Positions 1-10,744 of a stretch of 64,000 nt of DNA are shown here, piece after piece. The notes beneath the pieces were generated by a model that worked only from the letters and a program-made list of their open reading frames with translations, was not told the DNA's origin and made no database searches. The stretch is taken from contig OY987244.1 in the NCBI GenBank assembly GCA_963920765.1, positions 9,736,501 through 9,800,500 of the forward strand, in the 5' to 3' direction. Position 1 is the first letter of the stretch; each line of letters starts with the position of its first letter. Source of the stretch: Ulota crispa. Lineage: Eukaryota; Streptophyta; Bryopsida; Orthotrichales; Orthotrichaceae. Position numbers and translations under genes: made by a program.

Positions 1-908
1 TGAATTCAGTAAAACCTAGCTACCTCAAACACTGAAAATAATGAGGTGAAAACGGGTGGCTCTGCCAAATCTCTCAGTAGAAGCATTAGGTTTGCCAATT
101 ATTGAATGAAAGTGCCTAATGATTGCTGATTTTATGGATGAACGTGCACCCGTGTGATGGATTCTATAAATTCTATCTATTTCTTTCTGCATAAACTCTA
201 GGTTGCGTGTCACTTTATAAACGAAAAAGCAAAAAGAAATTCCAATAAGGGATACTTTGGTTAGGGGTGGGTTTTGGACAGGCAGCAAGTGGTACCCCAC
301 CAGCCCACCCAATTGTAGACTGTAGAGGTAGTGAAGCCAAATAACAGCAAAGGTACCCTCATTAGTTTTGGGGAATCCCAAGCAAAAACCCCACTCATTC
401 ATGAAGGACATGAGTTTTGTACCAACAGAAATTAACGTCGTCACTCCATGCCAGCTCTAGTACCGAGGAGGAGCCTTGACTTTGGTTGGAATCCCCGGAT
501 GCATTACCAGCAAAAGCAGTACTAGAAATAAGTTAAATCATTCACAATAATGTATTTGTGAGGGTCAAGGGTTGACCTCCCTTACCCAGGCTTCGCATAC
601 TGCACATACGTGTTTTGGGACCAGGGTGGAAAAGCTCATTTTTCTTTTGGTAATTCATGGTAAAAGTTCTAATCCACATAACATTCAGTAGCCTGAAGAG
701 AGGTGGCCTTTCCCCTCTCTTCAGGTATCATCCACGAACTTCATCCTAACACAAATATTTAAAAAATAGTTTTATTTATTTATTTATTTTTATATAATAC
801 TTTTTCTGACATGGCTGGCCCTCACATTGACGTATGTGCATTAAACTGAGTCTCTCTTTCATAAACTCTTTGACAAATTCAGCCAAATGTCCCCATAGCT
901 AAAGATGG
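1..908. other. gene-free spacer at window start
   Basis: No recognisable gene. A 139-codon open frame runs on the minus strand (25-444); its product has two hydrophobic stretches but matches no family I know, and it begins at a GTG. A perfect 12-bp stem (CCTGAAGAGAGG, 692-703, pairing with 713-724 across a 9-base loop) is the only clear structure. Confidence 0.5.
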
Positions 909-975
909 GTGTGGAATATTCCACACTATTTCATTTGGTGGATGAAATGGTGTGAAATATTCCACACCATTTCAT
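905..975. repeat. palindrome of palindromes
   Basis: GTGTGGAATATTCCACAC at 909-926 is a perfect 18-bp palindrome. A near copy lies at 949-968 (GGTGTGAAATATTCCACACC). The two are joined by ATTTCAT...ATGAAAT, so the whole ~60 bp also folds as one hairpin with arms of about 27 bp. Such DNA could form a cruciform; no flanking duplication marks it as a transposon. Confidence 0.7.
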
Positions 976-1678
976 ATGGAGGGAGGGCAACACTTGAAAG
1001 TGCTATTGAATGTTATGCAATGTTGGGGAAATTTTTGGACTTCACCAGTTAAAATCCAGCATTTTTTGTATTCAATTGTTTCTTTGTGGAACTATGCCAA
1101 ATATTATTTTGAGTTTACATTGTAATATAATATACTTAGATTTTTTAGTAAAATTGGACCAATTTTTTGAAGATATTTTTAAAATGCAACCAGTTGTTTT
1201 TTCAATTCCACCAGCAAACTTTGAACTAGCCACCAGTTTTTCCTGCACATTGTCCTAATCTGCCCCTATTTTGTAGTCAGTTATTGTTCTTTCCTCCTGT
1301 GGCTCAAATCACTAGACTAAACCCGGCTTTTTAGTCAATACATGAATTCAGTCGCCTACTGGTAAGTTTTCAAACTCCTACATTTTCTCCATAAGTGAAA
1401 AAGGTGAGCTTTTTGCCTCACGAATAGGTATGCTTAGTATACCAAGCCCTGCTTACAGATCCAAGAAATAATAGAAAGTTAGCCAAATGAAGTGTCAAAA
1501 AAACTGGTTGAAATTCGAAATAGCTTGAGAAAGATATGTTATATTTTTGGGAAGTTTCTAAGTATAATACATGTATATCGGCAATATCCGATGCATGCAC
1601 CAATAAACCAATTGAAAATGGGAAATGTAAGAAATTTTACAAAAGAATCTCAACATTTTCCTTGATAATTTCTTGCTA

Positions 1679-1894
1679 AGGTAGGAGTACCCAATATCAA
1701 CAATGTATCTAATGACGTCCCTATTTACATTAAGTGGTAATTCTAAAACTTAAATCTAGGTACATTAGAGATTTATTGTCGTTGACCAAAATAATAAGCT
1801 ATGTATGATTTATCTAAATCTAAGTTTTAGAATTACCACTTGATGTAAGTAGAGATGCCACTAGATACAAAGTTGGTATTGGGTGCTCTTACCT
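1679..1894. mobile_element. TA-flanked MITE, family with AGGTAGGAGYACCCA ends (copy 1)
   Basis: This 216-bp element is nearly all inverted repeat: about 80-bp arms at ~84% identity by eye (left from 1679, right ending at 1894) around a ~55-bp loop. The ends read AGGTAGGAGTACCCAATA and, on the other strand, AGGTAAGAGCACCCAATA. Dinucleotide TA flanks both sides (1677-1678, 1895-1896), as expected for Tc1/mariner-type insertion. Two longer relatives with the same ends lie at 3307-3678 and 20548-20860. It has no coding capacity and abuts the next element directly. Confidence 0.8.
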
Positions 1895-1896
1895 TA

Positions 1897-2209
1897 GGGC
1901 ATCTCCACTGGTGACACCAACATGCTCAAAGTGGATGAAAAGTGTTGTGGCCACTCTCCAAACCCCCTCAAGACACTTGGTCCTAATGTGTTTAGCAAGG
2001 GCCCTTCAAACCACTGTTCATCATTATTGAGCTTAAGTTTAGTGAACTTTATCCTCTATTTTCCTTGGTAAGTGGTCAGCTGCTTATTTATGGAGATTGT
2101 TGGAGTGCAAGATCACCTTTTTGAAAAGCATAGATAGAGATCTCGGGACTTGAAGGCTGGCCAAAACAGATGGAAAACTGTCAAAGAGCCCGGACCGGTG
2201 GAGATGCTC
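1897..2209. mobile_element. PIF/Harbinger-like (Tourist) MITE with TTA duplication
   Basis: The terminal inverted repeats are GGGCATCTCCACTGGT (1897-1912) and, on the opposite strand, GAGCATCTCCACCGGT (2194-2209). The trinucleotide TTA lies immediately outside both ends (1894-1896 and 2210-2212), the typical target duplication of PIF/Harbinger elements. The 313-bp interior encodes nothing. The left TTA overlaps the TA bordering the preceding MITE, so the two insertions share a junction. Confidence 0.75.
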
Positions 2210-2212
2210 TTA

Positions 2213-2468
2213 TACTGTCCCAAAAATCCTTGAAAAAATGAGGTGGCAAAGGAATTGGAGCTGGTGGGCGTGCGCTTGTCGCTCATGGAGGGCAGAAGGC
2301 CCGTGTTGGGGGCTAGGGACTGGGAGCGTGCATTATTACGGCATTGCGGCCCCAGAGAGAGATGGTCCTGAGGACAATGATCACCAGCCACTTGCTGCAT
2401 GCCACATGGCGACCCGGCCCCGTCCTGCCCCTTCGTTGAGTTATTATTTACTCTAAGTTGATAATTAA
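2213..2468. other. GC-rich non-coding stretch
   Basis: The ~250 bp between two MITEs is clearly richer in G+C and CpG than its surroundings. Short open frames cover it on both strands, but none resembles a known protein. It could be a remnant of a lost exon or promoter; nothing decides this. Confidence 0.35.
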
Positions 2469-3244
2469 CCCCTGAGCGCACAAGCCGTTTTCACAAAAAT
2501 CAGAGTTTTTGGAGACCGACTACTTTGATGCATTGTATCTCAGTCAATTGGATGATTCACAAAAAGTGACCATTGAAAGTAGTGGAGCACCTATTTAGAA
2601 AATGGTTTGTAAATTTTGGGGACAATTCATCGCGGGAGATGGGAGATTATAACATTTGATCAAACAACATGTGATGACAAAACCTCAAGTTTTGGTAGGT
2701 AGTTGCTATTTGATGATTTTTACAAAATTCTATAAGCCCTGGATTCATCTCAAATTTTGTGAGTAGCAAGGTTAGATGTGAACGCACACACTTGTAAATT
2801 ATTGAAGATTGCACTTCTTTTTATGTCAAGTTTTAGGGCTTCAAATGGCTATTGCACGGAAAACAATGACCAGCAGAGTTGATGACGGTTGCCATAATAA
2901 GGGTCTAGAACATGCTTGAACCCTTGCCGACAACTTCCCAGCTTCTACAAAGCTTACACAAGGAAACTTGCAAGGGATATTGACCAATTGTAGCCTGTAA
3001 AACGTTGCTTGCCAGCATGCCCCGTACGGTGGCACCACTCCCCATATGATGTTTTCACCCAATCAAATCTTTTGTAGCACTTGTACAACATTTGGCTTTC
3101 CTTGCCATTACTCCATTGGCATGGACAACTTGAATGCCTTCATAATTGTAGTGTAAAGTAAGACCAAAAAGTTAGATCTAGTCCCTCAAAACAAGGATTG
3201 AAAATACTAAGAGGCAATGTATGGGGCACTAGGGCGCTCAAGGG
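2469..3244. mobile_element. TTAA-flanked piggyBac-like non-autonomous element (copy 1)
   Basis: TTAA (2465-2468) is followed by CCCCTGAGCGCACAAG. The far end, read on the other strand, is CCCTTGAGCGCCCTAG, followed outward by TTAA (3245-3248). A TTAA target with C-rich ends beginning CCC is the signature of the piggyBac superfamily. The 776-bp interior has no transposase. Similar TTAA-CCC(C)T ends recur at 9195-10091, 20368-20450, 21130-22021 and 39750-39979. Confidence 0.6.
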
Positions 3245-3306
3245 TTAAGTTATCTCCCTTCGCACTGAGTTTTGACTTGCGCATGTTCCCCACTAAGCTT
3301 ATCTTA

Positions 3307-3678
3307 AGGTGGGCACACCCATAAGTGTGGAAATAAGGGTTTTGGAGTAGGTAAAATAATTTACTAACTTTGAAAAAACACTGTAAGTTAGGAAATGGAA
3401 ACCAAAAATATTGGCATTAATTTCAAGGTTCCAATTGCAAGCATTTGTTCACAAAGATTTTTCAAAGTCCAAAATCATTTAAATTGTAAGAACCATGTGT
3501 AAGGATGCTAAAAACAAGGCTTGTTGGTTCTTAAATAGTGAGATGGGTACTCAAAATTGTCATGGAGTCACCCACAATCATCACTTTGTCACCCAAAACT
3601 ATCACTTCAGTACCCATAACCACCTTGACTTTGTTAATGATGCCCATGGAGACGTTACGCCCATGGGTGCGGCTACCT
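3307..3678. mobile_element. TA-flanked MITE, AGGTAGGAGYACCCA family (copy 2)
   Basis: The left end is AGGTGGGCACACCCATAAG and the right end, inverted, is AGGTAGCCGCACCCATGGG. TA lies outside both (3305-3306, 3679-3680). At 372 bp it is longer than copy 1 and only its ends are clearly inverted repeats. A short run of ATCACTT/CACCCAC-like motifs (3560-3620) gives an open frame of no recognisable meaning. Confidence 0.65.
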
Positions 3679-3680
3679 TA

Positions 3681-6316
3681 AGCTAGTTGAACTTAGAACC
3701 AATCAAAAACCCTTCTGCTCCAAGCCTCCATCGCTCAACAACAAGTCAGACGGATTAGAAGTTTAGAACATCCACCCACCATTTTGGTAGGGTCACCCGG
3801 CATTGCCCTATTTGGTACGGGCTAGGCTTAGTTTCCACACTAAATATAGCGTTTAGGTTGCCCCAAAATAATTTTTAGACATTTTACACTATATAAGTAT
3901 TTATTGCTGTTACATTGAGTAATTATCTGTATTAAATTTTTTTTTTAAGTCTTGGTAACAACAATGATGCTGCAAAGCAACAAATTAGCTACTTTCATGT
4001 CATAAACCATGTGAAATCTTAGAATTTTAGAGAGTTACATATGCTTTCAAGTAACCAAATGATAAGTCATGAGGTAACTTTCCAAGATGAGGCAACCTAA
4101 TTATCAAGGCAACCATTAGCAATATTTTGAGCCCTCCAGAAGGCCCCTAACTCCACTTGAGAGATGTGCATATAGTGAAAAAAGTTGCCATTTCTGACTA
4201 TCAGAATCTGCCATTTTTGACCTTTGCAATGTGTTATATGATATGCCACGGCGGTTTTAGTATTGTTATTATTATTATTATTTTTTTACTATTTTGTTCA
4301 CCTCCGTTATGTAGCGCAGCACAGTTTTCTAGGGGCCATTTGGAGGGTTCAGAATTTTGCTAATGCTACATGCAATATTCAATGTAGGGGACTTTAGAAA
4401 GTAGGGCAAGAAAGCAAGTAGAGGCCTATAAGTACAATTATGCTCTTGTCTTTGCTCACTAAATGGCAAGCTTCAAGGCAATGGCATGATTAGGGTACCC
4501 AACAACATCCGGAATGCCCAAAAAAACCAAACACCACCTGAAACCCTCATTTTGAACACTTTTTGCAATACATAATATTAATTATTAACATTTTAGCAAT
4601 TTTGACTTCACATGCACCTAGAAATTAGTAAGTGTGCGTATTTTTGACACTTGAAAGGTAAAATTGTAGTTCCTTTATGTTTTATATTGAGCGTGGAGAA
4701 ATTCACTCTAAATTAAAAATTTTAAATATTCAATAACCATTAATTTTAGTATTTTATGAAACAATATACTTGAAATATATGGACCATCCATGTTTGTACA
4801 ACTATAATCTTATTTTCCCAAGTCCTATTAAACAAACTTGTAGTTTGGATGAGTCCTTTACTTTGTTTTGTTGAAATGAGATAGTTCCGGAATTTCTCAC
4901 AAAAGCACTCATCTGGACATGATAACATTCCTTATTTTTAAAAATATTTATATTTTCTACTAATATACAAGTATAATAAGTATGTTATTCTCAAAATATT
5001 AACATCAAAGCACTATCATTAGGACTTAATAAATAGGAGAAGTATTGCAGATAAGGCAGTATAGTAAGGACAAAATTGCCAAATTGCAAATAAACAATCC
5101 TTCTAGCCTTTAGGATACCTTGATTGTGCCATTGCCCTTCAAAGGAATGAATAATACTTAAAAGAACATGAATATAAACTAAAAGCACATGATAGCTTGA
5201 GAGCCCACCACCTAAATGATCTTACATGATTATTCCTATTTTTTTGAGAGTTTTGTGGAACCTATCCATTGAGGGATGAAATTTAGAAAATGCCAATATT
5301 AGGAAGTAGCAAAGTGCAATGCATGACGTGTTTTCCCAAGCTTTTGGGAAAAATAATGACGTGCATGTGAATACCACTTTAAAATTCATATGGTCATAAA
5401 AAGGTGTTAAGATGTTCAATTGTGCATTGCAAATGGTCCTTCATCACCCAACTCACCTTTCATACTTTTAAGAACTTCTTGTAACGACTCAAGAGTGTGA
5501 CTTTGAATGTGTGGAAATGTTGTCTCCTCTCCCCACATTTGACAATGTACTTCATTTTTTCCATGACTTTGAAAGCAACTGAGGTTTTTTTGGTTTGTCA
5601 AAAACTCACATTGAAGATGCATGGTTGTTACTGTGGACAAGATATGGTTACTGGACAACATAGCGTAACACAAGAAACAAACAACATGGATAGATGTGTC
5701 CATCTTCTTGAGTTTTTTGGGTCTTTTTAAGAATTTTGACTTAGAAAAAGAAAAATCAAATTATCATTTTTCACTTTTAGTATTTGATATGGCTTTAAAT
5801 CCACATTTCAACTTTATGTTAGCAACAATGAGTGTCACCAGCATGTACAAAGTATATTTTTGTGTCATTTTTACCAATTTTAAAATCAACTCATACATTG
5901 CACGGACCATGAGTCCATTGCATGGTCTACTTTAACGTCTTTCTATTTTGACCTAGAATCCTAGATTGAGCATTATTGAACAAGATCCAAGTAGTATCCC
6001 ACCGTTCAAATTGTATCCTAAGATTGAACAAGATCCAACAGTCAAGATTGTGTCTGCTAACGTTGGTGAAAGAAGAGCCAAGTTATATAAAAAAAGAGCA
6101 ATCCTCTCTGCTCCGCTCTTGTGGCTAGAGTGCTAGCTGGACATGTTATTTCTTGTAACAGGCTAATGTACTTTCACATTGCCTACCTTGGCCTGTGAAT
6201 TTTAACATGAATATTGAGAAACACACCGTCAAGAACCTTAATTAAATTGTGCAGTAAAGAAGTAGAATGAAAAACTCGGGGAAAAACTTTATCAGTTTGA
6301 GGTGCGCCAAAGGCCA
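3681..6316. other. AT-rich gene-free spacer
   Basis: No exon, RNA gene or clear mobile element was recognised in this 2.6 kb. It has a short ATT microsatellite near 4265-4285 and scattered open frames of up to ~95 codons on both strands, with no protein-like pattern. Confidence 0.5.
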
Positions 6317-6568
6317 TATTTGTTCATTTGGAAACTATGTTCAAGTTTGGGACTTCTGAAGGTTTAAGATGGTCACCTTAAACTCAGTTTTAGGTTTAAG
6401 CAACATTTTTTTGATACACATGTCCTCATCTAGGAAGAGGAATTTGCAAGGGAAAAAATCTTAATGACTTATATTGAATCTGATACCTTCTAATCTGATT
6501 TAAGGTAACTTTTTGGGTTTACGGTGAAGTTCAATTTGAGAACCGCATTTTCCCAATTTAACGAATAT
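6317..6568. mobile_element. MITE family F (TATTYGTT ends), copy F1
   Basis: The left end is ATATTTGTTCATTTGG and the right end CCAATTTAACGAATAT, i.e. inverted repeats. The interior shares a diagnostic block with copies at 7557-7786 and 56865-57118: ACACATG-CCTCA, GAGGAATTTGCAAG, AAAATCTTAATG, then AATCTGATACC and GATTTAAGG. The ~250-bp length is nearly constant among copies. It is non-coding. The target duplication is not clear for this copy. Confidence 0.7.
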
Positions 6569-7138
6569 CGACTTGCCAAAACTAACAACAAATTCGACGA
6601 CTTTGTATAAAAGTCACTCCGAACAAAAATGTTGTGAGCAATTAAGCGTCCTTCGTTAATGTCCCAAAGCCTGGTCAGGGAAATCAATGCCGATGGACGT
6701 CAAGCATGCATCGATGAGGACCTTGTCAAAGCAACATCACGTGAAACAGTACCAACCACTCCAACTGCAGGAACGGACTACCGCAATGCAAAGTGCCAAA
6801 GGAATCATGTGCAAGAGGCGAGGTTCTTTTAACCTAATCGATACATATATATATATATCTTGCGATTGCGAAGCTAGCACTGTACGTGTCGTCACAGTCA
6901 GTACCAGAACAACGCATTGTGGGCTTCATCAAAAGAGACACACATCAATGGCAGCAAGTCCTTGGCTAACTGCATGCAAATGCGTGCACGACAACTGATC
7001 CGCTCTCAGCCTCTCACAGCCACATTCTCAAGCCTTTCCATTGATAGTAACGTCAACACCGTAACAGTTATGGTTGGCTCATTTCAGACTGCCGAACTCT
7101 TTGGACGGGCAAGAGGGCGGGCGGACAAATCAATCTAT
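6569..7138. other. GC-richer spacer, no gene recognised
   Basis: About 6690-7130 is richer in G+C than its surroundings and carries a CACGTG hexamer (6738-6743), but its overlapping open frames (for example 6687-6998 and 6917-7396) do not resemble known proteins and read into flanking MITE sequence. It may be a remnant promoter or exon. Confidence 0.35.
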
Positions 7139-7239
7139 AACACCATATTCATTAAATTGGGAAAAGTTGATTCCGAAGTTGTACCCGTCACCTTAAATCC
7201 AAAATGTTACAAAATTTTCTTATTAATGAATATGGTGTT
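7139..7239. mobile_element. short inverted-repeat element related to family F
   Basis: AACACCATATTCATTAA at the left faces its inverted copy ending GAATATGGTGTT at 7239. CTAT lies directly outside both ends (7135-7138, 7240-7243), a possible 4-bp target duplication. At only 101 bp it cannot encode anything. The ATTCATTAAATTGGGAAAA beside the left end matches the ends of family F. Confidence 0.55.
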
Positions 7240-7418
7240 CTATGCCCTGGAGACAGTCTTTGAGGCGTTACAGTTGACTACTTTTATTGTGTGGTGGGTT
7301 GAAATGGGGCAAGAGCTCTACTTACTAGCACCATCTTCAAGTAATTGGGACAATATCCAAATTTTGACACTCATGGTAATCAAAGCCATTAAGTAGTCAA
7401 GTTGAATGTATGCAACGC

Positions 7419-7905
7419 CATATTGAGAAAAAGGATAAATTTTAGGACTTTTGAATTTTGCATTTTTGAAAATATCTTGGTGATTTAGAGTGAATTTTAG
7501 GATGGTTCCTTCAAAATCTTAGATCAATTCAAATCTTAGATCAATGATATAAATACCATATTCGTTGAATTGGGAAAAACACTACATTTTGGGACTTTTG
7601 AAAGTTTTAGGTGGCCACCTAAAACTAAGCTTGCAATGTTGTTTTTGGTACACATGCCCTCACCAAAGAGGAGGAATTTGCAAGAGAAAAAAATCTTAAT
7701 GGTTCAAACTAAATCTGATACCATCAAATTTGGTTTAAGGTGGAATACAAAATGATACCTCTGTTTTTCCCAATTTACCAAATATGATGTTTATAGGTTC
7801 TTGAAAGAATTATCATAAAATTCACTCACAATCGCCAAAATACCCACAAAAATGCAAAATTCAAAAGGCCCAAAATCTATCATTTTGCCCAATTTAACAA
7901 ATATA
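7419..7905. mobile_element. family G inverted-repeat element, split by a nested family-F insertion
   Basis: The outer arms are 7419-7556 and 7787-7905. In opposite orientation both carry GGACTTTTGAATTTTGCAT or GGCCTTTTGAATTTTGCAT and a GAGTGAATTTTAKGAT block, so the element was one inverted-repeat MITE before copy F2 (7557-7786) landed in its middle. A free-standing relative lies at 45190-45430. Confidence 0.6.
7557..7786. mobile_element. MITE family F, copy F2 (nested)
   Basis: The ends CATATTCGTTGAATTGGG and CCCAATTTACCAAATATG are inverted. The interior has the family block (CACATGCCCTCACC, GAGGAATTTGCAAGAG, AAATCTTAATGG, AATCTGATACC, GGTTTAAGG) in the same order as F1. It sits inside the family-G element, so it is the younger of the two. 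Confidence 0.7.
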
Positions 7906-8196
7906 GGGGCATTGCCTACTAAATGAATGCATGTCGAATTGTTAATTTCATGTGGTAGTCAAATGCGAATTTTGAAGAATAATAAAACTGTGAAAAAGTA
8001 AACCACGATAATTATTAATCAACTTCAATCTACGTTGGTAGCACACATTGATTTCTTGATTTTTGAGAATTGAAGTTTTCCCAATTTATTGAATGTGGTG
8101 AGTATGACAAACCTTGAATAATAATAAGAATTGAGGCTTTGACGACTGAAATCAATGAGATTGTGATCAGATTTATTAGAAATGGCGTGATTCCGA

Positions 8197-8526
8197 GTGC
8201 CAGAATTGTGTCACACTAGGGTTCAGAGCTCTGAAAACCCTGTTTGGCATCTATCTGATGACAAGTGGCTGGAAAAAACATTGACCCGCTCTCAGAAAAG
8301 TGTCAGGTTGGTACATGTTGGTGGAACCACTTGCAGGCAGGCTTTTGAGAAAGGAATTCCACGCAGGCAAAGGGGACCCAGTTACACTGAGATCGTATTG
8401 CCAACTTTGTTGAAATGGCTGTATGCCATCACTTTGCCGCGGTTTCGAACGTGTTGTTTAATTTCAAAATCCAAAATTAAACCTGATCTTGTCCTAGTCT
8501 ATGGACTGAACTTAGACCTTTTATGA
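8197..8526 (+). other. unassigned open reading frame
   Basis: A 110-codon frame, unusually long for this spacer, lies in a GC-richer island (about 8170-8470). The predicted peptide is basic, with motifs such as KWLEKTLTRSQKSVR and FEKGIPRRQRGPSYTE, and resembles no family I recognise. Its first codon may not be the true start, and no splice signals or neighbours support it. It could be a gene relic or chance. Confidence 0.2.
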
Positions 8527-8618
8527 AGATTGTGTCACCACTTTATCCTTAGCCAGTTTAAAGAAATTGACAATATGTTATTGTTTCCAGCTTGCCATTC
8601 AAAAATTGGCGCATTTAG

Positions 8619-8795
8619 CAAACTTTTGTTAATTCCCCTCTGCTGGTTTCCGGAATTTTTCACATTTTTCTTGTGATTTGTTAAACATTTATGTCTATTT
8701 CTTTTATGAATTTTCCCTCAGTCACATTTCCCTGTTAATTTACAGGGAATTTGTAAGCAAATCCCTATAGGGAAATCAAAATGAGTTTGTTGTGA
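8619..8795. repeat. degenerate direct repeat, copy A (partner 10120-10533)
   Basis: GCAAACTTTTGTTAATTCC and, further on, TTTCCCTGTTAATTTACAGG and AAATCCCTATAGGGAAATC recur in the same order about 1.5-1.75 kb downstream (GCAAACTTTTGTGAATTTCC near 10121; TTTCCCTGTACAATACACAG near 10470; AAGTCCCTACAGGGGAATC near 10501). The pair brackets the TTAA-flanked element at 9195-10091. It may be an old duplicated segment or decayed LTRs. Confidence 0.45.
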
Positions 8796-9194
8796 ATTTG
8801 GATTTCATGGGTTCTCAATTAGGCAAGACACTTAGACACGAGCCTGGAGTTGGAGCGGTTTTGAGACACTCATCTCAAATCTCGAATCGGTACCCACAAC
8901 CAACATCATCATTTTAGGGTTCTGAAATTTCAAATTTTCAACTGCACAGCTCAAAAGACTCATTTGAGCATTTCAAAAGCACAAATTATGGCACGTCAAG
9001 TCGTCAACATCACAGGTTGGTATATTGAAGTTCTCCATTCAAGGAATATGAGGTTTCAGCTGGTTTCAGCTGTATTGATAAATGTCCTTTTGGAAAGCTG
9101 ATATTTAAATTGTCAAATCGGCGGAACTTCACGCATTTATTGGCACCTTTTGAGAAATGTCACAATGTTGGCCCTCTGAAAGAAGCCAGGTTAA

Positions 9195-10091
9195 CCCCTA
9201 AATGCCCAAGGCACCAGATTCTGGTGTTCAAAAAATTTCAGCAAACTTCGAAACCCTGTTGAAGTTACAGGTTTTATTGTTTTGAGGTTATTTTTTGTAG
9301 AAAAGCTGCTTGTTGAAGTTAGTTTTGCCATTCAATCTCAGCTTCTTTCATATCTTATTCGATTTATTTTTGGTGGAAGGTTAACTACAAGCATACATTT
9401 TTTGTCATGAATAGTGTTGTGAATAATGTCACAAAGCCTATGAGAAGTTGCCACATTGAAAAGGTGGGCATCAAGTTGAGCAAAAGGTGAAGATGTCCCT
9501 TGGGCACTCCCTTGGGCAATAAGGGCCTTTTTACTGAAATTTTGACATTTAACAAAATCTAAAAGTGCTTTTGGACTAATTTCACTTGGAATTTCTTTGT
9601 TATAGAAATTAGAATCCTTTCACCAATGAATTTTCTTTCATTCGTAATGATTTTTGGTCAATAATTGAAATTGAAAATTTCTTTTTATTAGACAATTGTG
9701 TTTTGACAGTTGCATTGCAGGCTCATTTGTGAAATTGTGGTCATGGATTTGGAAGAGGGGCCATTGGTTTTGAAGTAAAAACAATAAACACTAAAGCATC
9801 CTAAGTGGTTGTCTCCCAATTTTGTATTTAATAATTGCCAATATGCATTAGAAGTTTTGGGCAGCTAACAAAATGCAAAAATTTCTATACTCATCGTCAT
9901 TCAATCACAAATTTCTTAAAATCTGCATGGCCATTTGGGATTCTTTTTGGGAGTGCCATTTAGAAACCTTAGAGTTCAAGATTCAACGGTTACAATTTCT
10001 TTTTGATGTTTAATGATGATCTTATAAGGACAATTCAAAAACTTCAAAACTACCTTTTGAAAACGAGAAAAACACCCTTGGGCATTTAGGG
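9195..10091. mobile_element. TTAA-flanked piggyBac-like non-autonomous element (copy 2)
   Basis: TTAA (9191-9194) precedes CCCCTAAATGCCCAAGG. The far end, inverted, is CCCTAAATGCCCAAGG next to TTAA (10092-10095). The terminal repeat is thus about 16 bp with one C length difference. The 897-bp interior is AT-rich and has no transposase frame. Confidence 0.65.
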
Positions 10092-10119
10092 TTAACAAAA
10101 CTGACTCAGGTTCATCACA

Positions 10120-10533
10120 GCAAACTTTTGTGAATTTCCTTGTCGTGTCAAGAATTCTTCACATTTTCCCTACAAATATTCACAAATTTGTGGTTTTCCT
10201 TACATTCTACTGTTTGTATTGAATAGGGGATTTCAAATATGCTGTTCAGCAGCAATTTTGTCCACGTGAATGAAATTGGTGAATAACTTGACCAACTCAC
10301 TGCGTGAACAAGCCATGATAACCTCTTGAGGTAGTGACAGCATATGCACCAATGAACAAAAATTCATTCACAACCATTTGTTCACTGTTTTTTTTGACAT
10401 ATCTGAACCCCTATTCATTAGTTAAACATTTCCGTGTATTTCTTCTATGATTTTTCCCTCTGTCCCATTTCCCTGTACAATACACAGGGAATTCATATGT
10501 AAGTCCCTACAGGGGAATCGAAAAGAGTGTGCT
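10120..10533. repeat. degenerate direct repeat, copy B
   Basis: Second copy of the segment at 8619-8795, in the same orientation and interrupted by additional sequence. The shared blocks around TTTCCCTGT...ACACAGGGAATT and GTCCCTACAGGGGAATC are themselves short stem-loops. No gene is visible between here and 10.74 kb. Confidence 0.45.
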
Positions 10534-10744
10534 GTGTTACACAAGAGGCGTAATTTGGCACTTCGAGCTGATAAAACAGGAGGATCGACGTTCAGTAGTT
10601 GATCGGAGAAGTTTTTCTGGCCATAGAACCTTCATGGTCACCAATTGATCAAGGGGAAATACTTCATGAACTCCTGCTAAATTTGAAAGACAGCACAAAC
10701 ATGATATTAGATCTCAGACGGATAGGCTGATGATCGGCGTGTAA

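Noticed and set aside
25-444. 139-codon open frame on the minus strand
   Set aside because: No recognisable family, non-ATG start, no splice or neighbour support; hydrophobic runs alone are not enough. Mentioned only as part of the spacer.
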